Source of the DNA: Poindextera sp963719975
GTDB taxonomy: Bacteria > Pseudomonadota > Alphaproteobacteria > Caulobacterales > Caulobacteraceae
Assembly: GCA_963719975.1 (NCBI GenBank)
Contig: CAVRED010000007.1
Location: 372,001 to 436,000 of the forward strand
DNA length: 64,000 nucleotides
Direction of reading: 5' to 3'
Part shown: positions 17,405 through 25,565 of the stretch, one piece after another
Layout of the letters: the number at the start of each line of letters is the position of its first letter
How positions within the stretch are numbered: position 1 is the stretch's first letter
Notes under the pieces: model-generated
Seen by the model: the letters and a program-made list of their open reading frames with translations, nothing else
The model's database searches: none
What the model was told of the DNA's origin: nothing
Translations under genes and position numbers: made by a program

Positions 17405-18363
17405 CGGAGGCCTCCGCGGGAGACGAACAAGAGCAGCACCCCGAGGATGCCCATCATGAAGGCCGCGCCCAGGAAGGCCGGGACGCGGAACACGCGCATC
17501 TTGGCGATCGCGGTCTCGAAGCCCGCGAGCAGGGCACCGGCGACGGCGAGCTTGCCGACATACGCGGCGATGCCGATCACGTAGGCCTGCGGGCCGGCGT
17601 CGACGGGAGCCAGGCCCCACGGCACGAAAACGCAGGCGATCAGGGAGACGTAGAGCAGGAGCTGCAGCGACGAGGCGAGCTCGATCACCGCCAGGTGGCG
17701 GCCGGAGTACTCCAGCACCATGGCCTCGTGCACCATGGTCAGCTCGAGGTGGGTGGCGGGATTGTCGACCGGGATGCGCGCGTTCTCGGCGATCGCCACC
17801 ATGATCAGCGCGACCAACGAGAGCGCCAGCGTGACCCGCAATCCGACGTTCGACGAGAGCAGGTAGCCCGCGACCGTCGAGAGCTGGGTCGAACCGGCGA
17901 GCAGCGCCAGCGAGAAAACGATCATCAGCATGGCCGGCTCGGCCAGCGATGCGATCATGACCTCGCGCGACGACCCGATGCCGCCGAAGCTCGTGCCCAC
18001 GTCCATCCCGGCCAGCGCCAGGAAGAAGCGCGCGCTGCCGAGGAGGGCGATGATGGCGATGAGGTCGGCCGACCAGGAGAAGAGCAGCCCGGTCGCAAAG
18101 GTGGGCACGAGCGCGGCCGCGACCCAAGTGCCGGCGAAGATGAGATAGGGCGCGGCGCGAAAGAGCCAGGATGCGTTCTCCGCCAGCACCGCTTCCTTGC
18201 GCATCAGCCGCCAGAGGTCGCGATAGGGCTGCAGCAGCGGCGGGCCCTGACGGCGGACCAGTCGCGCCTTCACCTTGCGCACGAAGCCGGTCAGCAGCGG
18301 CGCGAGCGCCAGCACCAGGGCCATCTGGGCGCCCTGGATGGCGAGGGAGGCGATCAGCGCCAT
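17401..18363 (-). CDS. hyfC: HyfC/NuoH-like membrane subunit
   Basis: A 320-residue NuoH/HycD/HyfC homologue, the membrane subunit that links the Fe-S module to the proton channels. Visible family stretches are VKARLVRRQGPPLLQPYRDL (the R-x-GP...QPxxD loop), the acidic MIASLAEPAML and ENARIPVDNPATHLELTMVHE (NuoH DxPEAE-like acidic loop). About eight membrane helices are predicted. Starts at an ATG (18363) overlapping the end of hyfB by 10 bases and ends in a GTGA overlap with hyfE. Confidence 0.9.
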   Translation of the reverse strand: MALIASLAIQGAQMALVLALAPLLTGFVRKVKARLVRRQGPPLLQPYRDLWRLMRKEAVLAENASWLFRAAPYLIFAGTWVAAALVPTFATGLLFSWSADLIAIIALLGSARFFLALAGMDVGTSFGGIGSSREVMIASLAEPAMLMIVFSLALLAGSTQLSTVAGYLLSSNVGLRVTLALSLVALIMVAIAENARIPVDNPATHLELTMVHEAMVLEYSGRHLAVIELASSLQLLLYVSLIACVFVPWGLAPVDAGPQAYVIGIAAYVGKLAVAGALLAGFETAIAKMRVFRVPAFLGAAFMMGILGVLLLFVSRGGLR

Positions 18364-20369
18364 ATCGCCAGCACCAGGAGCAAGCCGATCAGCGCCACGA
18401 AAACGAGGCTCAGGTAGACGCGGATGGTGAGGAACTGCAGCCGGTTGAGCCGGCCGGCGGCGAAGTCGACGGCGGCCGCGATCGGCGCATAGAGGCTCTC
18501 CCAGATCGGGTCGTGGACAATGGCCTCATAGCGGGCAGGGCGAAGGTCGCCGGGAGGCGGCATGTCCACATGTTCGCGCGCGCCGAAGAGGATCGATCCG
18601 AACACGCGCCGGATCGGCTGGGCGAAGCTCGAAGCGGTGTACTGGGTGGCCGGGCTCGGGTCGGGGGCGCCGCAGTCCCAGGCCGGCGCGCGGCGCACGG
18701 CCCGCGAGGCGAACTCGTGGATGGCGAGCGCGCAGAGCCCCGCTGACGCGGCGATGAAGAGCATCACCAGAAGGCCGTTGTAGGAACTGCGCGCCTCGGC
18801 GATGGGGACGATGGTCAGCCAGGCCTGGCTTGCCTGCGCCGGCATTCGCCCGCCCTCGAGCGCCTGCACCGCGGGCGCGAGCGCGTCGATGACAAACCCC
18901 GGCAGCACGCCGGCTGCCAGGCAAAGACCTACAAGGATGAACATCGCCGCGCGCGAGAAGCGGTCGGTCTCGGTCGCCGCCGCGGCGCTCGGCGTGCGCG
19001 GACGGCCGAGAAAGACGACGCCGAACGCCTTCACGAAGCACGCCGCCGCCAGAGCCGCGGAGAGGGCGAGCAGGGCGCCAACCGCCGGGACCAGAAGCTT
19101 CAAGGCCCAGGGGTCGAGGCGCGGACTGAGCAGGATCGCCTGGAAGGTCAGCCACTCGGAAACAAAGCCATTCAAGGGCGGCAGCGCTGAGATGGCGATG
19201 CACCCGGCCAGGAAGGCGAAGGCCGTTTGCGGCATGCTCCTGATCAGCCCGCCGAGATGCTCCATGTCCCGCTCGCCCGTCGCGGAGAGGACCGCGCCCG
19301 AGCCGAAGAAGAGCAGGCTCTTGAACAGAGAGTGGTTGAAGACGTGGAACAACGCCGCGGTCATGGCCAAGGCCGCGGCAAGGGGAATAGCCGCGGCGTG
19401 GAAGGCGAGCGCGAGCCCAAGCCCGATGAAGATGATCCCGATGTTCTCGACCGTGTGGTAGGCGAGCAGTCGCTTCAGGTCATGCTGCATCAGCGCCTGC
19501 AGCACGCCGATCAGCGCGGTCGCCCCGCCCAGCGCCAGCACCACCACCGCCCACCACCAGGCCGGCGGGCCGGCGAGGTCGAAGACGATGCGCACGAAGG
19601 CATAGACGGCGACCTTGGTCATCACGCCGCTCATCAGCGCCGACACGTGGCTGGGCGCCGCGGGGTGGGCCAGCGGCAGCCATACGTGCAGAGGGACCAG
19701 GCCCGCCTTCGATCCGGCGCCAAGGATGGCGAGCGCGAGGACGGTCGCGGCGACCGCGGCGGTCGGCCGATGCGCCCGCATGGCGTCGAAGGCGTAGGCG
19801 CCCGTCTGCCCCGCCAGAAGTCCGAAGGCGAGCAGGAGGCAGAGGGCCCCAAAGCTGGCCATCAAGAGGTAGACGTAGCCGGCGTACGCGTTGCCCGCTT
19901 CGCGGTGGCGGGCCATGACCAGGCCCCACGAGGCCAGCGACATCAGCTCCCAGGCGATCAGGAACGAGAAGGCGTCGCCGGCCATGACGACGAGATTCAT
20001 CCCGGCCAGGAAGACCGGATAGAACGGCAACACCCGCTCGGGCTCCGCCTCGTGGCGGCCGTAGCCCAGCGCATAGAGGCTGGCGATCGCCCCGCCCAGG
20101 TTCACCACCACCAGGAAGAAGGCTGCGAGCGCGTCCAAATGAAAGCGGGCGCCGATCCAGGGCAGGCCCAGCGGCAGCACGACGTCAGCGGAGCGGGGCG
20201 TGAGCCCGAGCAGGCTCAGGAGCGCCGCTGCGCAGGCGACCCCGCAGACCACAAGAGCGCCGGCGTAGACGGCCCACCGCCCGACGCTCGATCGGCCGCC
20301 GGCGACGCCGATCGGGGCTAGCGCCAGAAGCGCGCCGGCCGCCGCCAGAACCGTTTCCAGCGTGCTCAC
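18354..20369 (-). CDS. hyfB: HyfB/NuoL-like large membrane subunit
   Basis: A 671-residue proton-pumping-type membrane protein, the largest subunit of this complex. NuoL/HyfB landmarks are SFLIAWELMSLASWGLVMAR (channel Glu), GAGSKAGLVPLHVWLPLAHP (lysine helix, HVWLPLAHPAAPS), LMQHDLKRLLAYHTVENIG and NHSLFKSLLFFGSGAVL. A long C-terminal part has further helices and WDCGAPDPSPATQYTASSF, a stretch conserved in HyfB-type proteins. The start is a GTG at 20369 in a GTGA overlap with the upstream XRE gene, so translation of the whole operon is coupled. Homologous subunits also occur in formate hydrogenlyase and group 4 hydrogenases. Confidence 0.9.
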   Translation of the reverse strand: MSTLETVLAAAGALLALAPIGVAGGRSSVGRWAVYAGALVVCGVACAAALLSLLGLTPRSADVVLPLGLPWIGARFHLDALAAFFLVVVNLGGAIASLYALGYGRHEAEPERVLPFYPVFLAGMNLVVMAGDAFSFLIAWELMSLASWGLVMARHREAGNAYAGYVYLLMASFGALCLLLAFGLLAGQTGAYAFDAMRAHRPTAAVAATVLALAILGAGSKAGLVPLHVWLPLAHPAAPSHVSALMSGVMTKVAVYAFVRIVFDLAGPPAWWWAVVVLALGGATALIGVLQALMQHDLKRLLAYHTVENIGIIFIGLGLALAFHAAAIPLAAALAMTAALFHVFNHSLFKSLLFFGSGAVLSATGERDMEHLGGLIRSMPQTAFAFLAGCIAISALPPLNGFVSEWLTFQAILLSPRLDPWALKLLVPAVGALLALSAALAAACFVKAFGVVFLGRPRTPSAAAATETDRFSRAAMFILVGLCLAAGVLPGFVIDALAPAVQALEGGRMPAQASQAWLTIVPIAEARSSYNGLLVMLFIAASAGLCALAIHEFASRAVRRAPAWDCGAPDPSPATQYTASSFAQPIRRVFGSILFGAREHVDMPPPGDLRPARYEAIVHDPIWESLYAPIAAAVDFAAGRLNRLQFLTIRVYLSLVFVALIGLLLVLAIWR

Positions 20370-20608
20370 TTCAATCTGACGCCGCGGCCGCCGCCGGCGC
20401 TCGCGGCGCCATCCCCGATCAGCGCGACCCCAGCGGCATCGAGTGCGCCGATGAGCTTCATCAGCGAGTCCACGTTGCCACGGATGACGCCCTCACTGGC
20501 TTCCATGCGTTGGATCGTCGGCACCGAGAGTCCGGATCGTTCGGCCAGATGCCTCTGGTCGAGGCCTGCAAGGGCGCGGGCGGCGCGGAGCTGTGCAGCA
20601 GTTATCAT
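20366..20608 (-). CDS. Small XRE-family DNA-binding regulator heading the Ehr operon
   Basis: An 80-residue protein consisting of one lambda-repressor-like helix-turn-helix: AAQLRAARALAGLDQRHLAE, then RSGLSVPTIQRMEAS (recognition helix), and a short Gly/Ala-rich tail. It is the first gene of the operon, overlapping hyfB by GTGA. A perfect dyad (CATGTTT-C-AAACATG) covers its own start codon, suggesting autorepression. Small Cro/C1-type proteins of this kind occur in front of many alphaproteobacterial operons; what this one senses is unknown. The FNR-type promoter upstream would be the activating input. Confidence 0.8.
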   Translation of the reverse strand: MITAAQLRAARALAGLDQRHLAERSGLSVPTIQRMEASEGVIRGNVDSLMKLIGALDAAGVALIGDGAASAGGGRGVRLK

Positions 20609-20620
20609 GTTTCAAACATG
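20606..20620. promoter_or_regulatory. Dyad over the xre start codon (candidate autorepressor site)
   Basis: CATGTTT (20606-20612) and AAACATG (20614-20620) form a perfect 7+7 dyad around C20613. It includes the ATG of the XRE gene and lies about +13 to +27 from the predicted minus-strand start. Confidence 0.5.
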
Positions 20621-20639
20621 ACTCTATCGGGAGCAGCAC

Positions 20640-20701
20640 TGATAAATCCGACTCGACACATGGATCAAGCCGCGGCCGTCGTCCGATTTGATCTAGATCA
20701 A
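20640..20701 (-). promoter_or_regulatory. FNR/FixK-type promoter of the xre-hyf (Ehr) operon
   Basis: TTGATCTAGATCAA (20688-20701) is a perfect FNR/FixK site (TTGAT-N4-ATCAA). On the minus strand, -35 TTGATC (20668-20663), a 17-base spacer and -10 TTATCA (20645-20640) predict a start at about 20633. The site is then centred at -61.5, the class I position for FNR/CRP activators. This implies low-oxygen induction of the operon. Confidence 0.65.
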
Positions 20702-20755
20702 GGACAGGCGCCCGGCGTCCGCGCGATCCGCCGCTAGGCCGAGGGGACGTCGCGT

Positions 20756-20986
20756 TTGTTGCTCAAGACCTACACCTTCTATCTTCGCGCCGACGAACCG
20801 GGCGGCCGATCGGCGCAAGCGCCCGCCGACCCGCGCCGCGATCCATTCGAACCGGTCATGTGCCGAACCGACAGCGAAGCGCGGGCGCGGGCCGAAGAGA
20901 CCCTCTCGCGCCGGCCCGACCTCGCGGCGATCGACATCTGTTTCGGCCACGACCTGCTGTTCAGAGTCTCGCAGCAACCCCGCTAG
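20756..20986 (+). CDS. Small conserved-looking hypothetical protein
   Basis: A 76-residue protein not assigned to a family. It starts at TTG 20756 (a second TTG follows) after a GAGGGG ribosome site. The sequence runs LLKTYTFYLRADEP, a Pro/Arg linker, then FEPVMCRTDSEARARAEETL and AAIDICFGHDLLFRVSQQ: a small alpha/beta pattern with two Cys and no signal peptide or membrane helix. The codon usage fits the genome, and the predicted protein looks folded rather than random. It is divergent from the Ehr operon and shares the gap containing the FNR site, so it could also be oxygen-regulated, although no plus-strand -10 at the right distance is visible. Confidence 0.5.
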   Translation: MLLKTYTFYLRADEPGGRSAQAPADPRRDPFEPVMCRTDSEARARAEETLSRRPDLAAIDICFGHDLLFRVSQQPR

Positions 20987-21308
20987 GCGAGGGGGCCGAA
21001 CCAGCCAAACGCCCTGCAGCCTTGACGCCGCGGGTCCGCGCGCGTATGACCCGCGCCTCTTCAAGGACCGGCCGTAAGTTACTGGCTTAGACGCGGTCCG
21101 CGAGACGACCAGCCACAAGCGTGACGCCGGCTTTCGCCAGGTCTTCGCGCGGTCTGGGATGAGGGCCCCCGCGGTGCTACATCGCGTGGGCCGTTTCGTT
21201 TTCGCGGATTAGGTGAGTAAGCGTAACTCGAGGCTTCGACAGAGCTTCGGGCCGATCTTTGAAACGGTGGATGAACGAGGCGAGCGTTTGCAAAGGAACG
21301 CGGGCTAG
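20987..21308 (+). promoter_or_regulatory. Leader and promoter region of the S10 operon
   Basis: A 322-base gene-free stretch. TTGACG (21022-21027), a 17-base spacer and TATGAC (21045-21050) form a good promoter, giving a start near 21057 and a leader of about 250 bases before rpsJ. The leader length would allow autogenous control, but I could not identify a known S10-leader structure in it. Confidence 0.5.
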
Positions 21309-21617
21309 ATGGATCGACAGAACATACGCATCCGGCTCAAGGCCTTCGACCACCGGGTGCTGGACCATTCGACACGCGAGATCGTCAACACGGCCAAGCG
21401 CACCGGCGCGACCGTGCGTGGTCCGATCCCGTTGCCGACCCTCATCGAGAAATTCTGCGTCAACCGCTCGCCGCACATCGACAAGAAGTCGCGCGAGCAG
21501 TTCGAAATCCGCACGCATAAACGCGTGCTCGACATCGTCGACCCGACCCCGCAGACCGTGGACGCGCTGATGAAGCTCGCTCTCTCGGCCGGCGTGGACG
21601 TCGAGATTAAGCTCTAG
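21309..21617 (+). CDS. rpsJ: 30S ribosomal protein S10
   Basis: S10 (102 residues) sits in the 30S head and also acts as NusE in antitermination. The sequence DRQNIRIRLKAFDHRVLDHS, with GATVRGPIPLPT and SREQFEIRTHKRVLDIV, is diagnostic. It is the first gene of the S10-spc-alpha block, which here runs without fusA or tuf upstream; the nearest upstream genes are the divergent Ehr operon and a small hypothetical protein. rplC follows after 11 bases. Confidence 0.98.
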   Translation: MDRQNIRIRLKAFDHRVLDHSTREIVNTAKRTGATVRGPIPLPTLIEKFCVNRSPHIDKKSREQFEIRTHKRVLDIVDPTPQTVDALMKLALSAGVDVEIKL

Positions 21618-21628
21618 AGGGCGGGGTC

Positions 21629-22375
21629 ATGCGCACCGGCGTCATCGCCAAAAAGCTGGGCATGACCCGCTTCTTCGACGAGGCGGGCTCGGACGTCGCC
21701 GTGACGGTGCTGTCGCTCGACGGCTGTCAGGTGACCGCCCAGCGCACCAAGGACAAGGACGGCTACACCGCCGTCCAGCTCGGCGCCGGCGCCGCCAAAG
21801 TCAGGAACATGTCCAAGGCCATGCGCGGGCATTTCGCCAAGGCGCTGGTCGAGCCCAAACGGCGCGTGGCCGAGTTCCGCGTCTCGGAAGACAACCTGCT
21901 GCCGGTCGGCGCCGAGCTCACGGCCGACCACTTCGTCGCCGGCCAGTTCGTCGACGTGACCGGCGTCTCGATCGGCAAGGGCTTCCAGGGCGGCATCAAG
22001 CGCTGGAATTTCGGCGGAATGCGCGCGACCCACGGCGTATCGGTCTCGCACCGAGCGCTGGGATCCACCGGCCAGCGCCAGGATCCGGGCCGCACCTTCA
22101 AGGGCAAGAAGATGGCGGGCCACATGGGCCAGGAAGCCGTTACCACCCTCAATCTGACCGTGTTCCGTGTCGATCCGGAGCGCGGTCTTATCATTTTGAG
22201 AGGCGCCGTTCCTGGCGCCGACGGCGGCTATGTGAAGATCCGCGACGCCGCCAAGCGCGCCGCGCCGGACAATCTGCCGAGGCCGGGCGCCTTCAAGGGC
22301 GCCGGCGCCGCCGAACCCGCCCCGGAGGCGGAAGCGGAGCCGCAAGCCGAAACAACAACGGACGAAGCCCAATGA
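21629..22375 (+). CDS. rplC: 50S ribosomal protein L3
   Basis: L3 (248 residues) is an early-assembly 23S rRNA-binding protein whose loop reaches the peptidyl-transferase centre. It begins MRTGVIAKKLGMTRFFDEAG and contains the signature KGFQGGIKRWNFGGMRATHG and the loop GSTGQRQDPGRTFKGKKMAG. The C-terminus carries an Ala/Glu-rich extension (about residues 215-248) typical of alphaproteobacterial L3. It overlaps rplD by four bases (ATGA). Confidence 0.98.
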   Translation: MRTGVIAKKLGMTRFFDEAGSDVAVTVLSLDGCQVTAQRTKDKDGYTAVQLGAGAAKVRNMSKAMRGHFAKALVEPKRRVAEFRVSEDNLLPVGAELTADHFVAGQFVDVTGVSIGKGFQGGIKRWNFGGMRATHGVSVSHRALGSTGQRQDPGRTFKGKKMAGHMGQEAVTTLNLTVFRVDPERGLIILRGAVPGADGGYVKIRDAAKRAAPDNLPRPGAFKGAGAAEPAPEAEAEPQAETTTDEAQ

Positions 22376-23010
22376 AACTGGACGTCGTCACGCTCGCCGG
22401 CGGCAAGGCCGGCCAGATCGAGCTCTCCGACGCCATCTTCGGCATCGCGGACATTCGCGGCGACATTCTGGCGCGCTGCGTGAACTGGCAGCTCGCCAAG
22501 CGCCGCGCCGGCACGCACAAGGTGCAGACGCGCAACGAGAACTCGCGCACCGGCAAGAAGATGTACCGCCAGAAAGGCACTGGCGGGGCGCGGCACGGCT
22601 CGCGGCGCGCGCCGCAGTTCGTCGGCGGCAGCCGGGCGTTCGGGCCGGTCGTCCGCAGCCATGCCTTCGACCTCCCGAAGAAGGTCCGGGCGCTGGCGCT
22701 GAGGCACGCGCTCTCCTCGAAGGTGAAGGACGGCGCGCTCGTCGTGCTGGACGCGGCCACGCTCAAGGCCCCGAAGACCGCCGCGCTCCGCGCCCAGTTC
22801 GACAAGCTGGGCCTAAAGAGTGTGCTGGTCATCGCCGGGCCTGAGGTCGACGGCGCCTTCGGGCTCGCCGCGCGCAACATCCCGGGCGTCGACGTGCTGC
22901 CGAACGCCGGCCTGAACGTCTACGACGTGCTCCGCCGCGACACGCTCGTGCTCACGCGCGCCGCGGTCGAGGGCATCGAGGCCCGCTTTGCCAATGGGGG
23001 GGCCGCCTGA
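22372..23010 (+). CDS. rplD: 50S ribosomal protein L4
   Basis: L4 (212 residues) binds 23S rRNA domain I and lines the exit tunnel; in some bacteria it also represses the S10 operon. The tunnel loop is visible as RNENSRTGKKMYRQKGTGGA followed by RHGSRRAPQFVGG, and the C-terminal fold as NIPGVDVLPNAGLNVYDVL. It overlaps rplC by ATGA and rplW by one base (TGATG). A basic loop of normal length suggests full function. Confidence 0.98.
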   Translation: MKLDVVTLAGGKAGQIELSDAIFGIADIRGDILARCVNWQLAKRRAGTHKVQTRNENSRTGKKMYRQKGTGGARHGSRRAPQFVGGSRAFGPVVRSHAFDLPKKVRALALRHALSSKVKDGALVVLDAATLKAPKTAALRAQFDKLGLKSVLVIAGPEVDGAFGLAARNIPGVDVLPNAGLNVYDVLRRDTLVLTRAAVEGIEARFANGGAA

Positions 23011-23303
23011 TGCCGACCGTCCGCCACTACGATACCGTGCTCGCGCCGGTCATTACCGAGAAGGCGACCCTGCTGTCCGAGCAGAACAAGGTCGTGTTCA
23101 AGGTCGCCAAACACGCGACCAAGGACGAGATCGCCGAAGCGGTCGAGCAGCTGTTCAAGGTCAATGTGACCAAGGTGAACACCTTGATCGTCAAGGGGAA
23201 GACCAAGCGCTTCCGCGGCCACCCCGGTCGCCGCTCCGACTTCAAGAAAGCCGTCGTGACGCTCGCCCCCGGCCAGTCGATCGACATCGCGACGGGACTG
23301 TAA
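23010..23303 (+). CDS. rplW: 50S ribosomal protein L23
   Basis: L23 (97 residues) lies at the tunnel exit and docks trigger factor and SRP. The usual fold starts RHYDTVLAPVITEKATLLSE, with the family VITEK motif, followed by NKVVFKVAKHATKDEIAEAV and the FKVNVTKVNTLIVKGKTKRF strand-loop. Start ATG at 23010 overlaps the rplD stop by one base (TGATG). Confidence 0.98.
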   Translation: MPTVRHYDTVLAPVITEKATLLSEQNKVVFKVAKHATKDEIAEAVEQLFKVNVTKVNTLIVKGKTKRFRGHPGRRSDFKKAVVTLAPGQSIDIATGL

Positions 23304-23308
23304 GGCCG

Positions 23309-24145
23309 ATGGCGCTCAAGACCTTCAACCCGACCTCGCCATCCCGCCGCGCGCTGGTGCTCGTCGATCGTTCCGACCTGCACAAGGGCAAGCCCGAGAA
23401 GAGCCTGATCGAGGGCCTCACCAAGAGCGGCGGGCGCGGCGGCGGCGGGCGCATCGCCGTGCGCTTCCGTGGCGGCGGCGCCAAGCGCCTCTACCGGAAG
23501 GTCGACTTCAAGCGCCGCAAATGGGGCGTCGCCGGCACGGTCGAGCGGCTCGAGTATGATCCGAACCGCACCGCCTTCATCGCGCTTATCAAATACAAGG
23601 ACGGCGAGCTCGCCTACATCCTGGCGCCCCAGCGCATCCGCGTCGGCGACGAGGTGATCGCGGCCGAGCGCGTCGACGTGAAGGTGGGCAACGCCGCCCC
23701 GCTGCGCTCGCTGCCGATCGGCACGATCGTGCACAACGTCGAGCTCAAGCCCGCGAAGGGCGGCCAGCTGGCCCGCTCCGCCGGAACCTACGCCCAGCTG
23801 GTCGGCCGTGACGCCGGCTATGCCCAGATCCGCCTGGGCTCGGGCGAACTTCGGATGGTGCTCGACGGCTGCATGGCGACGGTCGGCGCGGTCTCCAACC
23901 CCGACCACATGAACGAGGTGCTCGGCAAGGCCGGCCGCGTTCGCCACAAGGGCCGCCGCCCGCACGTGCGCGGCGTCGCCATGAACCCGGTCGACCATCC
24001 GCACGGCGGCGGCGAGGGCAAGAGCTCCGGCGGCCGCCACCCCGTGACGCCCTGGGGCAAGCACACCAAGGGCGCAAAGACCCGCAGCAACAAGGCGAGC
24101 GACAAGTTCATCATCCGCTCGCGTCACGCCAGGAAGGGCCGCTAG
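23309..24145 (+). CDS. rplB: 50S ribosomal protein L2
   Basis: L2 (278 residues) is needed for subunit joining and supports peptidyl-transferase activity. Start ATG 23309 gives MALKTFNPTSPSRRALVLVD. Landmarks are GGGRIAVRFRGGGAKRLYRK, the RNA-binding AGRNxxG-like SAGTYAQLVGRDAGYAQIRL, and the signature loop VRGVAMNPVDHPHGGGEGK with its catalytic-region His. The C-terminal SDKFIIRSRHARKGR is normal. rpsS follows after 3 bases. Confidence 0.98.
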   Translation: MALKTFNPTSPSRRALVLVDRSDLHKGKPEKSLIEGLTKSGGRGGGGRIAVRFRGGGAKRLYRKVDFKRRKWGVAGTVERLEYDPNRTAFIALIKYKDGELAYILAPQRIRVGDEVIAAERVDVKVGNAAPLRSLPIGTIVHNVELKPAKGGQLARSAGTYAQLVGRDAGYAQIRLGSGELRMVLDGCMATVGAVSNPDHMNEVLGKAGRVRHKGRRPHVRGVAMNPVDHPHGGGEGKSSGGRHPVTPWGKHTKGAKTRSNKASDKFIIRSRHARKGR

Positions 24146-24148
24146 TCC

Positions 24149-24427
24149 ATGACCCGCTCCGTTTGGAAAGGCCCCTTTGTCGACGGCTACCTTCTGAAGA
24201 AGGCCGAGACCGCGCAAGGTTCGGGGCGCAAGGACGTCATCAAGACCTGGTCGCGCCGCTCGACCATCATGCCGCAGTTCGTCGGCCTGACCTTCGGCGT
24301 CCACAATGGCCAAAAGCATATCCCCGTGCTGATCAGCGAGGACATGGTCGGCATGAAGCTCGGCGAGTTCGCGCCCACCCGCTACTTCCCGGGTCACGCC
24401 GCCGACAAGAAGGCGAGGCGCAAGTAG
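24149..24427 (+). CDS. rpsS: 30S ribosomal protein S19
   Basis: S19 (92 residues) forms a head complex with S13 and contacts A-site tRNA. The start MTRSVWKGPFVDGYLLKKAE and the signature KTWSRRSTIMPQFVGLTFGV and GMKLGEFAPTRYFPGH are typical. It follows rplB by three bases and precedes rplV by two. Confidence 0.98.
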   Translation: MTRSVWKGPFVDGYLLKKAETAQGSGRKDVIKTWSRRSTIMPQFVGLTFGVHNGQKHIPVLISEDMVGMKLGEFAPTRYFPGHAADKKARRK

Positions 24428-24429
24428 CC

Positions 24430-24810
24430 ATGGGCCAGAAAGCCAACGAGCGTCGCGTGGGCCAGACCGAGGCGATGGCCAAAGTGCGCGTGCTGCGCAC
24501 GGGCCTGCGCAAGCTGAATGTCGTCGCCCAGTCGATCCGTGGCATGAAGGTGCAGCGGGCGCTGAACGAACTGGAGTTCAGCCCCAAGCGCATCGCCAAG
24601 GATGTGCGCAAGGCTCTCTATTCGGCGATCTCGAACGCCGAGAACAACCACAGTCTCGACATCGACCAGTTGGTCGTGGCCGAAGCCTACGTCGGCAAGA
24701 ACCTGGTGATGAAGCGCATTGCCTTCCGCGCGCGCGGCCGCTCGTCGCGCATCCAGAAGCCATTTTCGGAGATCACCATCGTGGTCAGAGAACTCGGGGA
24801 GGCCGCCTGA
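24430..24810 (+). CDS. rplV: 50S ribosomal protein L22
   Basis: L22 (126 residues) contributes a beta-hairpin to the nascent-chain tunnel. The N-terminus is MGQKANERRVGQTEAMAKVR; the core has LRKLNVVAQSIRGMKVQRAL and the family signature region RSSRIQKPFSEITIVVRE. The hairpin segment NLVMKRIAFRARGRSSRI is intact. Translationally linked to rpsC by a one-base overlap (TGATG). A start at the internal Met16 is possible, but the longer N-terminus is common in relatives. Confidence 0.96.
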   Translation: MGQKANERRVGQTEAMAKVRVLRTGLRKLNVVAQSIRGMKVQRALNELEFSPKRIAKDVRKALYSAISNAENNHSLDIDQLVVAEAYVGKNLVMKRIAFRARGRSSRIQKPFSEITIVVRELGEAA

Positions 24811-25556
24811 TGGGTCAGAAGGTCAACCCGATCGGTTTCCGCCTCGGCATCAACCGCACCTGGGACTCCCGCTGGTTCGCCAGCGGCGAGGACTATGGCC
24901 GGCTGCTGCACGAAGACATCAAGGTCCGCCGCGAGCTGAAGAAGCGCCTCGGCCAGGCCGGCGTGTCGCGCATCATCATCGAGCGCCCGCACAAGCAGTG
25001 CAGGGTGACGATCTACGCCGCCCGCCCCGGCGTCATCATCGGCAAGAAGGGCGCGGACATCGACAAGCTGCGCAAGGATCTCGCCGCCATGACCGAGGGC
25101 GAGGTCAACCTGAATATCGTCGAGGTGCGCAAGCCCGAGACCGACGCCCAGCTGGTGGCCGAGAACATCGCCCAGCAGCTCGAGCGCCGCGTCGCGTTCC
25201 GCCGCGCGATGAAGCGCTCGATGCAGTCGACCATGCGCCTGGGCGCCAAGGGCACCCGGGTCCAGGTCTCCGGCCGCCTGGGCGGCGCCGAGATCGCGCG
25301 GATGGAGCGGTACCACGAGGGCCGGGTTCCGCTGCACACGCTGCGCGCGGACATCGACTACGGCTTCGCCGAGGCCAACACCACCTACGGCATCATCGGG
25401 GTCAAGGTCTGGGTGTTCAAAGGCGAGGTGCTCGAGCACGACCCGATGGCGCAGGACAAGCGCCTGGCGACGGAAGCTGGCCCCGCGGGCGAAGGCCCCG
25501 GCCGCGATCGGCTCGACCGCGGCGACCGGCCGCAGCGCCGCGAGCGGGCCGCGTAA
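24810..25556 (+). CDS. rpsC: 30S ribosomal protein S3
   Basis: S3 (248 residues) lines the mRNA entry channel and has helicase activity with S4 and S5. It shows MGQKVNPIGFRLGINRTWDS, the KH domain GVIIGKKGADIDKLRKDL, and the C-terminal RMERYHEGRVPLHTLRADID. A basic Gly/Arg-rich tail (about 225-248) extends beyond the core, as in other alphaproteobacteria. Starts at the ATG overlapping the rplV stop. Confidence 0.98.
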   Translation: MGQKVNPIGFRLGINRTWDSRWFASGEDYGRLLHEDIKVRRELKKRLGQAGVSRIIIERPHKQCRVTIYAARPGVIIGKKGADIDKLRKDLAAMTEGEVNLNIVEVRKPETDAQLVAENIAQQLERRVAFRRAMKRSMQSTMRLGAKGTRVQVSGRLGGAEIARMERYHEGRVPLHTLRADIDYGFAEANTTYGIIGVKVWVFKGEVLEHDPMAQDKRLATEAGPAGEGPGRDRLDRGDRPQRRERAA

Positions 25557-25565
25557 GGGGTCGTC

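Noticed and set aside
13864..20369. Calling the cluster a hydrogenase-4 or formate hydrogenlyase
   Set aside because: The NiFe cysteine motifs are absent, and HyfA, HyfD, HyfH and maturation genes are missing.
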